A stretch of DNA of 64,000 nt from Undaria pinnatifida (GCA_012845835.1 JABAKD010000007.1:14223342-14287341); one strand, 5' to 3'. Counted from the first letter of the stretch, positions 1 through 12,350 are shown. A program made the numbers and translations. The notes: generated by a model from the letters alone, not told the origin.

Positions 1-44
1 AGTGTAGCCACTACAGTGTATGCAGTAACCCTGAGCTATTTAAG

Positions 45-300
45 GTCGAAACGGTGAGGGGTTACCCGACTTTTCGATGCCGTATATGTAAGCTATCATG
101 CTATCATACTCGCGCGAGTGACTCTGTACCTCACCGAGAAAAACACGTTCGGCGATCTTTGTGTTGCAGCGTAGCTGACAATCCAATTTCAAATTAAGAT
201 ATCGCATACATGCATTGAACAGCACGAAAGAAAGAATGCCAGTAACCGCCAGGACCAGGGGATTCGTTCGGGCGAGTGACAACGAGCCGCTGAAACAAAA
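45..300. repeat. Diverged relative of the 15402 MITE
   Basis: The block CGCGCGAGTGACTCTGTACC, the following CGATCTTTGTGTTGCAGCGT and AATTAAGATATCGCATA parallel the body of the element at 15402-15657. The far side has CGGGCGAGTGAC. The ends are eroded. Confidence 0.45.
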
Positions 301-819
301 ATGACCGAAAACATAGTACCGCCCCTATCGTACCATTGCTCAAGCGTTCTGAAATGTTTCACTGGTAGGTAGGTAGGCGTCGATCGCTAGCTGATACGGC
401 TACAGGGCAAACAGCCTAATCCCTGTACGGAAATACTTCTCAAAAATGTACACGACCGTTCCAACAGGTTATATTGTTTCATGCAAAGCTGGTTATCACA
501 TACCCAGGCGCATTGTTGTTCGATCGCAAATAACCAAGCATGATTGTTCTGCGTTACCGAAGATCTACACCAAAAACTGAGGCCCTTAGCAGATGTCTAT
601 AGGTGAGGTGACCCTGTCCTAAACAAAAATTATGCGATGTTCGAAAACGTAATACCTGGAATATGTTAGCGTGCATACCTATAAAATGCCTGAAGCTTAA
701 CCACCCGGACTTGACTTATGTCTTTCACACCATCTTCGTCAATGTTCGTATAACAAGCGAGCCATCCCACAGTGGCGGCGCAGCAGATTCTTAGAACTTT
801 CTGAGCTCCTCACGTGACA

Positions 820-1060
820 AGGAGCTCAATATTAACAACACCGTCATCATCACCATCATCATCACCATCATCATCACCATCATCATCACCCCAAAAATGG
901 ATTCGAAGGCATTCGTTCGCACAATCCGAAAAGTCCTCAATGCCGTAGCCCAAACGCCTATATACTCGTGAAACTACTTGATCAATGACTAACCGGTAGT
1001 TTCTCACTCGCGGAGCTGAATCGAAGCAAAGGACATATGCTACCACAAACACCTTATGGA
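820..1060 (+). repeat. Dispersed repeat D, copy 1, containing a CAT microsatellite
   Basis: It shares GAAGGCATTCGTTCGCACAA, a Pro/Cys-poor spacer and TATACTCGTGAAACTACTT with 1605-1815, and with 28290-28600 in the opposite orientation. A CAT/CAC microsatellite at 844-890 interrupts this copy. It looks like a MITE with ends built on CCCACGGTAGGGG. Confidence 0.5.
844..890. repeat. (CAT)n/(CAC) microsatellite
   Basis: This is a trinucleotide run of CATCAT and CAC units, similar in type to the one at 25771-25826. Confidence 0.9.
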
Positions 1061-1604
1061 ACATTAGTTAACTCTGCCGCACTATAGAGGGATAGAAAGA
1101 TGACTCAGACGATGCCCCTATCAACGGAAAGATGCGACCATCAAACAAAGTGCTTCACAGAAGAACGCGTCGTGTTGATTACAAAATTACAGGAGAAATC
1201 AACTTCCATCTCTTGAAGGCAAGACGAAGTTAAAAGGCCGTCGCGTCCCGTTTGTGCAACTACTACTGCGAACAAGGTCATCATTTTCTCGGAGAAACAG
1301 TGCGGTCTCAGACAGGCGTGGTCGGTAGTGGATATGATGTTAGCGGCACGCTGACTGCAAGAACCCGGACGAGAGACGAATGCTCCTATTGGCACGTGCT
1401 CGATCGACCTGCCCAGCTGCGTAGAGGACTCCGTCGACCGAGCTACTGTGGAAAGTGCTCGAATGCTTCTTCTGTGAACCAGCCACGATTTTTGCACTTT
1501 TCCGGCAGTTTAACGATGGCACGTGGGGTTGCGTGTGCACCGTTGACGGCGAGCGCTCCAATTTGTTTAACGAGAGAGTCATCCCACGGTAGGGCTTGCA
1601 GCAT

Positions 1605-1815
1605 CAGTCCCTGATCTCTTCACATGAGGAGCTCAATATCTCACACGGAAAATAATTTCGAAGGCATTCGTTCGCACAACCCGACCAAGGTTCTGTGTCC
1701 CTTAGTCCCAAAGAAATATGTACTCGTGAAATTACTTCAATAGCTGGCAGTTCCTCACATGAGGTGCTCAATCACCCGAGGACTTTTTGGCCCAAAAACT
1801 GCAACCCCTACCGTG
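1605..1815 (+). repeat. Dispersed repeat D, copy 2
   Basis: It runs from a GAGGAGCTCAATAT block through GAAGGCATTCGTTCGCACAA to AACTGCAACCCCTACCGTGG at its right end. The right end matches the left end of the reversed copy at 28290. Confidence 0.5.
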
Positions 1816-2872
1816 GGATGTCTCGAGACGAAGGGGCTTAGGCCAGGTTGCGTGCTATCTCCGTGATGCTGTTCAGCAAGAACTTTCCCTTTGCGTTATA
1901 AAAAACGCCGGAAGGCCACTCTACTGCTGCTGTTGGAGGGCCGCAGACAGGCTTTGCTGCGGGCCAGGGGTAGATCCGGGAGAGTCTTCCGCACATGTGG
2001 CGTTGGCGTGAGTGGCGCGTTTGTGTCGCGTTGCATTTGTATGTGGGCCACAGCTCGTCGGTCTCCAACAAACGTGAGAAGAGCCTTCTGATTTCGAAAG
2101 TTGTTTGCTGGCTACTACGTGTGTTCGTAGCAAAGAGCTAAACTTGCGCCGCTTCGAGCACTCGTGATGACGCGTCAGCCTGTCTGCCGTGGGCAATTCC
2201 GCAGGGCGTCCTCTAGGAACCTGGCAGCCTCTTCGGGAGAGTGCTTAAGTGTTGTGGATACCGTCTGGTGTGTCCGGGAGGCCGTGTGGGAGGTGGTGTG
2301 TGAGACGATGTGTTGGTGTCCTGACTGCCTGATCGATTGTTCAATATCTTGTTTTGGGATTCTTCTATGTTTCTTTTCCCTCGCAGACTGAGCCATTACC
2401 CTACATACGACAAGTTCATACTTTCTAGATTTTTCTCCCCCCACAGCCCAAATTACGATTTGAAATCCGTAATTCAAGTAGCCCATGGTCAGCACTTTTA
2501 TTGGTAAGCTTAGTTTGGGTGCAGCCCGGCGGCCGTCTGCGTGAGCGTCTGTGTGAGATCATCTACGTTGTTGTGGTGGTGCTGATAAAGTTAAAATATA
2601 CCTGGTATTTTATTATATACAAGGGCTTCGCTCGCAGGCGGCTGGACGCCGCTTGCTACGCTCGCGCAATGCAAGGAAGAATGCAACTAAAAACATGTGA
2701 AGGGGGCAGAAAGAAGGGGCCCACGATTTGGTGCGGACAGCGATTTGATGATGCCAAGAGCTGCTTGTGCAAAGCAAATTGCCTTGTTGTGGTGCTCAGC
2801 TGTGTTGTGTGCTTTTGGTACCGGTGCTACGTTCTGATCGGTGGTACGGGGGTACCTTGCGTGGGGGAAAAA

Positions 2873-3400
2873 TGGTGTAGTAGTACCTGTATGTACTACT
2901 ATAAGCCTCAAGATCTTCTCGTAGGCTCGAATCCCGGTGTCATCGGGGAAAGAAAATGATCCTCACAAAAAAAAAATAGATTTGAACGTGACTTTGTGGC
3001 CTTCTAGTAGATAGACTGTCCACTTTATAAGCCTGGTGTTCTTTGGTTGAATCCAGGGGTCATATGAGAAAAAAAAATGGTCCTCATGAAAAAAATTACG
3101 TTTATTTTTTGGTAAAAAGTGGTAGTAATGGCAGAACACCACTCACTGCTGCTGTAACATATTGTGGTCCCTAGTACATAGACTGTAACTGTCCGCGTAT
3201 AATCCTGGTGGCCTTCGCTGGTTCGAATCCGGGTGTCATGGAACAAAGAAATGATCCTCATGAAAAATCGATATTTATTTGTCAAAGAAAAAATTAGATA
3301 GCAATGTGACTTTGTGGTCTAGTAGAAACACTGTCCGCTTATAAGCCTGGTTTTCGTTGGTTGAATCCAGGCGTCATCGGGGAAAACAAAAAAATATCTT
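2873..3400 (+). repeat. Tandem array of four tRNA-like units
   Basis: Four diverged units each carry a box A-like segment (GTGGTCTAGTAGA), a middle with TTATAAGCCTGG and a box B-like segment (GGTTCGAATCC or a close variant). Each then has a common 3' flank GTCATCGGGGAAA and ATGATCCTCATG. Box B lies at about 2924, 3047, 3219 and 3359. The cloverleaf is poor in all units, so these are tRNA-derived repeats rather than working tRNA genes. Confidence 0.55.
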
Positions 3401-3635
3401 CTTCAAACAATCGATATACATTATATAAAAAAAATGAAGAAACGTCAGCTGTGAGTACGACCGGTTGAATGATTGAAACTCAAAGCAAGAAATCAAAGAA
3501 AAGCTGGACCAATTGTAAAAAATGTTCAGAAGAAGATGAAAAACGAGTTAGAACGAATCAAATTTGAAGGAGATAGTAGAAAATGAACGATAAAACAACT
3601 GAAAAACAAAAAAAAACAATACTTATAAAAAATGA

Positions 3636-5300
3636 AAATACACTCCAGCTGTGAGATCGAAGATTTCGTCGAAACTCATCTTTGCAAGCTGTGTGTGATA
3701 CTCCGATCGCGCGCATTACGAGTTGTGTCTCCTCATTAAGGATATAGGTCGGCGACTCCCCTTACAACTACAGTGTAGCTATCAGGGTCAACAGGATGAT
3801 TTTAGTCAGTCTGTGCGCGGAAACTGTAAAACCCGTTTCTGAGGGGGACAAAATCTGACAGCTGTGGAGGGAAATGTATCCTTTTACCAAGTGAATCTTG
3901 TAAGTTGAATAACCGGTGAGGGGGGGGGGGGGCGGAGTTTTGAAGGACGTGGGGGCCTGGTTTTGATCAGAAGCGAGCGGGTTTGGAGGGGGGGGGGGGG
4001 GGGGGGTTGAGGGGGGAAAGGGGGGGCAATTTGTGCATGTAAGCTTTAAATCCTTTCGAGGGGATTAATCTGACGGTTTTGGCACGAGTTCATCATTGGG
4101 GGGGGGGGGGGGGGTTGGGGCGGGGGGGGGGGCGTGTGGGGCAGCTCAATATGTGCGTGGAAATATACATTATTTTGAGGGGATAAATGTGACGGTTTTG
4201 GAAATGATACATCAGTTTATCATGTATATCCTGGGGTAAGTCGTACAAACAGTGAATAAAGAGAAGGTGGAGTGTTCGAGGGGGTGGGGTTGGGATGAAT
4301 TGGGGGGGGGGGGGGGGGGGGGAGCTGGGGGGTGGGGGGGGGGTGGGGCGGGCGGGGGGGGGGCGGGGGGGGGGGCGGGGGGGGGGGGGGGGGGGGGGGG
4401 GGAAGGAAGGGCTTCAGGTGAGGGGTTTGTGATACGTGTGGTGCTAGGTCTAGGCGATGGTGCGGGTGATGGGGAAGAAGGCGGCGTTCGAGGCGGGTGG
4501 GGGGGAGGAAACAGCGGCATGGATGGCTCTCGAAAGATAATGAGGTGATATCCTGTGCGTTACGTGTATATTAATGTGGCGGATTTCGATATTTGGTGGG
4601 GCGTTTGAGTAAGGGAGAAGTAGAGGGTGGGGGGGGGGAGGGGGGGGAGATTTTTTAGCAGGTTTAGGTCACAAATAATATTCAAATACACTTCGGCCGT
4701 GAGATCAAAGATATGTAGCGGCTTGTCATCCGCGTGGTGCTGGGTCTAGGCGATCGTGCGGGTGCTTGGAAAAGAGGGGGCGCTGGAGGGGGGGGGGGGG
4801 AGAATTGAAAACTGCGTCATGGATGGTCAGGAAGATAATGACGTGATACCAACTGCGTATAGGTGTTTATTACTCAGGCCGATTTCGATTGTGAGTGGGG
4901 CGTTTGGACAAACTAGGCGGAAGGGGGGGGGAATCAGGGAACGGGGGGGGGACGGGGGGGGGGCGGGGGGGGAAGGTTGGAGTTTTTTATGAACAAGAGA
5001 GGTCAGGGCAGGGGGAGTGAAGGGGGGGGGGGGGGGGGGGGGGATTTCATTATGTGCGCGGACACTATAAATCCTCAAAGGGGACAAACCAGACGATTGA
5101 AGCAATAAGACATCCCCTTATATTATCTGGCTTGCAATGTTTACTATTCTAGAAGGTTTGATGTTAGATGCAGCATGCAACCCAGTGTGTAAGTGTAGTA
5201 AATAACGTGTTAAATCTTCATAATTTGTTGTTGTATGATCCATGGGTCGAAAGCTAGAATATTTTATGGAATGTTTGTAGTTACCATTACTTTCTGACAT
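3636..5300 (+). repeat. Family A repeat, copy A1 (near full length)
   Basis: The head ACACTCCAGCTGTGAGATCG leads into CATCTTTGCAAGCTGTGTGT and the CTCCGATCGCGCG block. Next come three diverged core modules containing a CGCGGAAACTATAAA-type start, GAGGGG(A)ACAAATCTGACGG and CATCAGTTTATC. They sit at about 3823, 4160 and 5060, with further modules carrying GTGGTGCTAGGTCTAGGCGA (4438, 4735). Modules are separated by G-only tracts, the largest at 4303-4402. A tail with TTTACTATTCTAG ends near 5300. No transposase is seen. Confidence 0.75.
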
Positions 5301-5710
5301 CGCTAATTATAAAAAAGATATACGTATTGTCAAATACAACAGTCGAGGTGATGTGGTCATGCACTGTTTGTCACCATCATCATACAATTACCATTATTTT
5401 CTGACATCGCTATCTATACCAAAGAGATACGTATTGATAAATGCAGCATGCGAGGTGAGGTATGTGGCCATGTACTGTCTCCGCCATTGAGCATTAGAGG
5501 GAGGGATGCGAATCGTCACTTTTTATGGAACGCTTGGTATACATGTGCTTAATTACGTTGCCTCGTTAGTCATACTTGGTATACACGCGCTCAATTACGT
5601 TACCTCGTTAGTCATACTCCGTATGGCATAGGTTGGGAGGCGATCATGCAGACGGTATGTACGAAATATACTACGTATTGGGTTGGTAAGGTTGTTTACA
5701 TAACTGGCCC
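5300..5710 (+). repeat. Distal tail of A1 with an internal duplication
   Basis: ACCATTACTTTCTGACATCG at about 5284 recurs at 5391, and TACGTTGCCTCGTTAGTCAT at 5555 recurs at about 5595. The sequence GCAGACGGTATGTACGAAAT at 5650 matches, in reverse, the tail of copy A3 at 13500-13570. Long A copies therefore reach this far. Confidence 0.45.
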
Positions 5711-5811
5711 ACAGCTTAAGCTTGCTCCTGTTGTTGTTGCCTTGTGCTGTGTGCCCTTGGGCGCCTTACAAAAAAGCTCGCACGGACGTCTAATGAAATG
5801 CAAATTCAACT

Positions 5812-5885
5812 CCCTCTCATGGACCTCCTTTAAAATGCAAATTCAGCTCCCGAAGAAACAAAGTTGCAAGTTCAACTCCCAAGAA
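5812..5885 (+). repeat. GCAAATTCAACTCCC repeat
   Basis: Three imperfect copies (5811, 5836 and 5867) of a short motif, spaced 25-30 bp. Confidence 0.6.
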
Positions 5886-6117
5886 CAAAAAGTACTTGAA
5901 AAAAATGGGTTGAAAAACAAGTTAAAATAATGTTCAAAACATGATAAACGAGTTCGAACGAATCAAATTTAACGGAGATAGTAGAAAATGAACAAAGAAA
6001 TGAAAAACGAAAAAAATGCAACAATTAATTGACGAAATGGCAGAACCAATAAAGTGTGAAAGAAAGCAAAGAAAAGCTGGAGCGTTGAAATAATGTTGCC
6101 AAGAGGTGTTTGTGCAG

Positions 6118-6840
6118 AACTAATTGCCCTGCGCTTGATGCTTGTTGATGTCACGTTCTGGACGGCAGTAGTAGTACGTGTGATGAGCACACGGGACGTA
6201 CATAAAAAATATTACCTGGTACCTGTATCATACCTGGTACTACTGCTTGCTGTGTGTTCAAACGAACGCACAGCGCCGCACGACACAACACACTTCACAA
6301 CGAAGGGCAAGGCACGGCACCGCACTATGCCGCGCTTCACTGCTGAGCTATGTATAACCGGGCTGACCTGAGCTGGGGGTGCGTTGTGATCCAACAACGT
6401 AGCATGTACAAACTTCTTAGTCTAATAGTACCGGTGCGTGGGATGATACTGCGAATAAATGTTACTGGCATGTACGAACTGGTAAAGGTACCGCTAGACC
6501 ACTGATGGGGACAGCTTACGCTATACTTTAAATGGGACCCGGAGGATGCGCCAGCTAGCGTTGGGCTGCGAAAGCAGCTGAGTTAAATCGACACATGACG
6601 CGTATAAAAATACGTGGAAGTGTGGTGAGCTAAAGCTTTATTTTTCCTCATCCGCCGGAGGATAAAAAAAAAAAAAAGTACCGCAAAGCACGCAGCATGG
6701 CAAAGCAGCAAAGCACGTCAAAGCACAGCGCTGCGCTATGCTAAGCTGGAGCTGCAGGGCATCGCAGGACACTGCACGGCGCTGCGTTGCTGCGAGCTAT
6801 AGCGCTGCGGTGGGGTGCTGGGCGGTGCGGAGCTGATGAG
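6118..6840 (+). repeat. Left copy of a tandem segmental duplication
   Basis: This segment recurs at 6846-7350. Shared landmarks are TAATTGCCCTGCGC, the block with ACAGCGCCGCACGACACAAC, ATAAATGTTACTGGCATGTA and a GC-rich tract built on CACGCAGCATGGCAAA and GAGCTATAGCGCTGCGGTGG. The left copy is longer because it carries the 183-bp retroposon at 6495-6677. No convincing coding sequence lies in it. Confidence 0.7.
6495..6677 (+). mobile_element. A-tailed retroposon (SINE-like), 183 bp, with 7-bp target duplication
   Basis: The insert ends in a run of 14 A and is flanked on both sides by GTACCGC (6488-6494 and 6678-6684). The empty site is visible in the second copy of the surrounding duplication, where GTACCGC at about 7184 runs straight into the same downstream sequence. 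This is the signature of target-primed retroposition. The body contains GCGCCAGCTAGCGTTGGGC and a stretch ending CTAAAGCTTTATTTTTCCTC before the A tail. A related copy lies at 8302-8425. Confidence 0.7.
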
Positions 6841-6845
6841 CCAAT

Positions 6846-7350
6846 AGCTAATTGCCCTGCGCTAGATGCTTGTTGATGTCACGAACGGCTGTACGTGTGA
6901 TGAGCACACGGCACGTATATAATAAATGGTTCCTGTGGTACCTGTATCATACCTGCTTGCTGTATGTTCAAAAGAACGCACAGCGCCGCACGACACAACA
7001 CCGCAAAACGAAGGGCAAGACACGGCACCGCACTATGCTGCGCTGCACTGCTGAGCTATATATAGCCGGGCTGACCTGAGCTGGGGGTGCGTTGTGATCC
7101 AACAACGTAGTATGTACAGAGTACCGGTACGTGGGATAAAAACACTGCGAATAAATGTTACTGGCATGTACGAACTATTAAAAGTACCGCAAAGCACGCA
7201 GCATGGCAAATCAGCAAAGCACGTCAGAGCACAGCGCTGCGCTATGCTAACCTAGAGCTGCAGGGCATCGCAGAGCACTGCACGGCGCTGCGTTGCTGCG
7301 AGCTATAGCGCTGCGGTGGGGTGCTGGCCGGTGCGAAGCTGATGAGCCAA
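6846..7350 (+). repeat. Right copy of the tandem segmental duplication
   Basis: This is the direct-repeat partner of 6118-6840, with many substitutions and small deletions. It keeps the pre-insertion site of the retroposon, which makes it useful for dating: duplication first, retroposition later. Confidence 0.7.
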
Positions 7351-8154
7351 GCCCAGATCTCAGCTGACGAAACTCGGAGATGCCAGGGAAGCACCAACCG
7401 AGCTCTTTCGGCACGAAGATATTTTAAAATCCCCAGCAACTAATTTTCTTAAGGAACTTCGGGACGGTTCTTTTCCCCAGCAACTAATTTTCTTTTCGGC
7501 AATTACGGGCTGAGAAGGGCTGAGAGGGGGGAGGATATGCCGAGCGACACCTCCGAGGGGGCCGAGGACTAAGTAATTAAGTTTAAAATTTCTTGGGTAG
7601 GGGGATAAAAATGACGGTATGGGCACCACCCGCCATCGTCAGAAACATGGCGCAGGCGACAGAACATGCCGCAATGGTCCTACTCCCACAGCGGTGCAGG
7701 TAGGGTTAATATAACCCGACTGTTGTTCCTGGCAATATGGTTGCTGCTCACATCGTTGGTTTATGGTTAATCTTCTACCAGGTGTGTTGCTAGTTGCTGA
7801 ATGGCTGTTGTGCCTCCTTGGCTAGATGCTTTATCTGCGTTGTTGTTGTTGCCCAGGGCAGTTGATGTGTATGACGCTTGTAAATTTATACTCCGAGTAC
7901 TTTTTGTCGTGCCGCTCTGCTTCCTTTTTGTTTCCCACGGTTTACGCATTTTTTTGCGTATTGCTTATTGCCGTCTTGCTTTTGCTCCTGTTATCCTCGT
8001 TGTGCCCGTTAAATGATTAGTGCGTTGGCTTGCATCCTTTTGTTGCCTGCGTGCTCACATGACCTATGATTGCACACGAAATCGTGTTGCTGTTTACGGG
8101 CAACGATGTGTACCTACTGTTCGTCTTAGGGTAAGATTTTGGGTTAGTTGGTGG

Positions 8155-8222
8155 CCACAGAGATAGATACAGAGATAGACACAGAGATAGATACAGAGCT
8201 AGATACAGAGCTAGATACGGGA
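8155..8222 (+). repeat. AGAGATAGATAC tandem repeat
   Basis: Five to six 12-base units (AGAGATAGATAC and AGAGCTAGATAC). Confidence 0.85.
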
Positions 8223-8301
8223 TTGAATCTCTCATGCATCGGCCCTGATACTGGTTCCGAAGGATATACATGGGCGGAAACATGAAACATCAGCAGAAGG
8301 G

Positions 8302-8425
8302 TGCGCCAGCAAGCGTTGGGCTGCGAAAGCAACTGAGTTGATAATCGACACACGACGCGTATGAAAATACGTGGAAGTGTGGTGAGCTAAAGCTTTATTT
8401 TGCCCCATCAGCCGGAGAAAAAAAA
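8302..8425 (+). mobile_element. Second copy of the A-tailed retroposon
   Basis: From GTGCGCCAGCAAGCGTTGGG to the A-rich tail at about 8425 it matches the element at 6495-6677 with few changes. The first 55 bases or so of the other copy are not shared, so this copy is either 5'-truncated or a variant with another head. Confidence 0.55.
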
Positions 8426-8429
8426 AGAA

Positions 8430-11400
8430 TGATAAAAATCAGCATAGTACCTGGAAGAAATCGCACACACCTAACCCCCCCGCCGATGTAACATAATACC
8501 AGGTAACCGAGAACCGAGGAGAACTGCGATGGTCTCTCCACACGTCAGCAGCAACGTCACATAGTCTACAAATCGCCTTAGTATGCAAAAGCTAAGATGT
8601 GCGAATCTACCCACTACAAAAATAACAGGTGTACCCAATGCAAGAACATGCAGACCGAAAAGCAGGGTAATCAGTAATCAGGGCAATCCAATGCAGTGTG
8701 TTTCATGGCACTTTTCGCCCTCTACACCACGTCCTCACAAATTTCTCCAACGCATGCCCATAAGTTTCTAGGGTTGAGGTCAGAACGGTAGTATACCCCA
8801 CGTGCGCACTGCCTGACAACCTGGTCCTGATCGGTATTTCTGCGCAATCTCCGGATCTTGTCTCCGCTTTGACAGGTATGTGAGCGAGAGAGTTCCATGG
8901 TCCTTTTCAGGAGAGGAGCTGTTACGTTGTACTTTGTCTGACTTGAAGGATGGGTTCATTACTCAGCGATCATGTTCTGCACGCCATGGCATATATATCG
9001 GTCAAACCACCACTATTGTACACGAGCACCATGCCTTGACGCGATATCTACAGGCCTACGGCATGTTCGACTCAACATAGGAGACAATGGGCATGCATTA
9101 GTACGGTAAAAAAAGTCAAAAGGATCGTCAATATTTATGAAAAAAGAGCAAAACTGTGCAGACCCAAGCAAGCTACAGTAAGGCATAGGGTGTTTCTACT
9201 GTACTTCGAAGCGTGTAGTTATTAACGTCGTTAACAATATAGCGGACACAGCCTACACTTGTAGGGGTGCTATGTTATTGTCATGTTATTGTTATGTTAT
9301 TGTTATGTTATTGTTATGTTTTTATTTGTCATTAATAATACGTGTTTTGGGGGGGCTTGTTTTGGAGTGGCTGGGGATCACTCCCGCGAGTGATCTCCCT
9401 ACGACTCCATTGGGATCTTAAGCTAAATAAACTGATAAAGAAACAGCTAAACTGCTCAAATACTGTAGACTAGTGCGCTTCAAATCCCCGAAGTTAATCC
9501 GGCACTTTATGGTAAACTACGCTGGGTAATAGACTCTCCTGAAGTCGTTTAGCCCATGAGATACAGAGTCATTTGTAGTCAATGTGTGAGTAGTTAATAA
9601 AGAATGACCTGACGACAACCCGGTGCAATGAAAATAGAAGTATGGTAGAGTTTCAAACTGCATGTAACTCTGAAAATACTGCACTGATACTCCAATGATA
9701 CTACAATACCCTAGCCTTGGTGGGCGTCTCCATGCTCGCCTATCGTCGTCTCCCAGTGTATGCAGGACGGAATACCATATGACGAGCGAGAGAACGTAGT
9801 CGAACGTGAACACGACAAAAAAACATACCATCCAAAAGCTAGGTTGGGGTGTCGGCTTGCGCATTTTCCAATCGTGTTTTTGCGGAGTGTATTCCATGAT
9901 CCAGTTCCCTTGCTGCATTTGAAATGGGTATTTCCGCTTCAAAAAACCTGAGCCACGTCGAGCTCGTCGGGGTGGGACACATCGATAGGTACGGACGCTG
10001 CTTGTGCTGGATCTAAGAGTGGTTCTACGGTACCTCCCTCAACGTTTCCTTGGTGACATCGCCCTCTTTGAAAGCAGCTTCATACTCTATCTCGTTTATT
10101 ACGGTGTCCATTGCCATCCCGACGTCATCGTTCAGAAGTGTTTCGGAGTCAAGAAAAAATGTGAATGAAGGTGTTGGTTTTTTACAAAGCACTTGTCCTT
10201 GTATTTTTCAGCCATTCAAACATGGTCAACAAAGAGAATCGCTGGTATTGAGGAGGCGGGGGGGGGTACCGTAGCACTTGTTGAAGATGGATGGAAAGGC
10301 CGGTTTAATGTCATAATCACGCTCCCGGTTACCAGCGGCTATCCCATTTGGCAAGAACTTTCAACATTTATAGCAGCTACACTGTGGCAATCAATATCCT
10401 ACGTCGAGGCCCTAGCTGCTTTGTCCGACATATAGTCTAGTCTACATGTATCTGATCTCTAGGCGGATGTTCCGACGCACACGTTACGTTACTACAGTTA
10501 TAACACCGTAGTATTTTTGTCGTCTGCTGTTTCTTACGTTCGTGTCCAACTACCTTGTTGGTGTCAGGCTGAAACTGTTGTCATCAATCTAGAGTCTGTG
10601 GTAACACAAAGAAAGTTGCTGGAGCCCTAGACTATACTCTAAATACCCCAAACCTTGTAATATTAGTGAATCATGATATCTAAAGCCGAGCGCAAAATAT
10701 TACGCTTTCTTCCCAAAACACACGAGATGAAAAAAGCACGCAGGTACAATGAATACCTCCCTGGTATGACATATGAACCAACATGGCCGCGGGTATGCAC
10801 TACACTGGGGCACCGAGGCGACCCCGTTCTCATATCGACCGAACTCATGGCTTTTTTCTACAGTGGTTGCTGACTGGAAAGCTGCCTGAACCGTACAAAC
10901 CGCGCGGTAGAGTGAGTGGGGACAGGGGAACAGGCCTGATCTCTCGAGTGATTTCAGCGTTTTGTCACTCGCGGACGTGGAGTGCGAAATACGGCAATCG
11001 AAGCCAAACCATCATACCAATAAAATAAAGGGTTCGTCTTCTCGGACTATCTCACAGGGTGCAATGCAGCCGACCGCGCCCGGGAAAACGACCGTGGGGT
11101 CCTGCCTCGTGTATATTTCGCAACTCGGCACAAATTAAATCAATGACGCAGTAAGTAGCATGTACTGCCGCCTGGTGAAATGTACAGATCGGAACGATTG
11201 TGGTTGCTGCTCTGGGGATGGTGTGTGTACTCTTCGTGGGTCTCCGTGTGGCGTCTTGATGATGATGTTCTCCATGGCCACTTCGCAGCCCTAGTCCATT
11301 CGGCCCGCTCCTTCGCACGTGCCATCGTTGTCATTACACTCTCCACCTCGGTTGTTCGATTTATATAATAACGAAAGTTATCGTTCATGAAGAGTTCAAT

Positions 11401-12350
11401 GAGTATCTTCTCCTTTTTTTTTGAGGCTCAGTCGCGCTCCTCTTTCTTCGTCAAAGCCAGCGTCCTGACGAAGTTGCCTCTACTTAAACCTAGAATGAGA
11501 CGAATAGCTTGGCTCGACGTAGCGCTCACCTCCGCGGAAAATTATTGTGATTGTGCATTGCTGCTCGGCCACTGCTGCCCATGAGGGATACGCGAATCGT
11601 TGGTGCCAAAGCCTGACACACCACGTATAACCCAACTCTATCATAGCGCCGCGCCAAGGGCTCGCCGCCACACGCAGCAGCAAGGAGGTATCACTCCCCG
11701 ATGGTGAGGCAGACAGTTAACCTCGCGAAAAATTAAAAAAAGCCTCATGATAGATCATGCCCTGCAGCATGCCTTGGCGAGGAGGTGAGGGGCACGGAGA
11801 CTCCCTGTACGACCAAAAGCCGTTATACTAGTATGCGACTTTTTCTAATTAGTTGACCTCTACTAGTTAGTGATATTCAGGAGTACTATTTTCACGTGTA
11901 GAGGTGTATATTAGCCATGAACTTCTACCCAAAAAACATTACACGCTGACGTGCTGGCTAGCTAAATTGTCGAGATATTGCATTCATTGCACGCGACATT
12001 GCGGGGCCAAGCTTGCGGCATGTTTGTAATGTTTACCCCTAACTGATAGTGTGTGACCACGGAGCTCGTCGCTCTAGGACGCACCGGCAATCGCCAAAAA
12101 CACTGGGTTTTCAGGATGTCTGTATATGGGTGGAAATATCGGTTTAATGCGGAAAGCTCACTCCCGTTTTAACAGTACTACAGTAGTAGTAGTAGAATCA
12201 ATACTAATCACATTTTCAACATAACATTATAATTTACAACAGTAGTGCAATATTGTATTCGGCAATATCGTTGTTGTTGCTGTTTTCACATTAGCTCGCA
12301 CAATCAAGTCCGCCGCACAGGACAAGGTTCGGAAATCTGGAGGGGCCTAA
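8430..12350. other. Long stretch without a recognised gene
   Basis: Only short frames are present. A minus-strand stretch at about 10170-10050 reads LLNDDVGMAMDTVINEIEYE then AAFKEGDVTKETLREVP, which is protein-like and could be transposon debris. 9025-9070 shares sequence with 13055-13100. A minus-strand 141-codon frame (9942-9517) has one hydrophobic segment but no known motif. Confidence 0.4.
9275..9320 (+). repeat. ATGTTATTGTT tandem repeat
   Basis: About four units of an 11-base motif. Confidence 0.85.

Noticed and set aside
844-890. CRISPR-like array
   Set aside because: It is a trinucleotide microsatellite without spacers, and no array of repeats and unique spacers was seen anywhere in the window.
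4212-4548. Poly-Gly and poly-Pro frames on both strands
   Set aside because: They are translations of the G-only tracts of family A, not genes. The same applies to 21363-21691, 15662-15980 and the start of the frame at 38444.
7801-8020. Small hydrophobic membrane protein
   Set aside because: Two overlapping frames both read hydrophobic because of a T-rich stretch. There is no supporting context.
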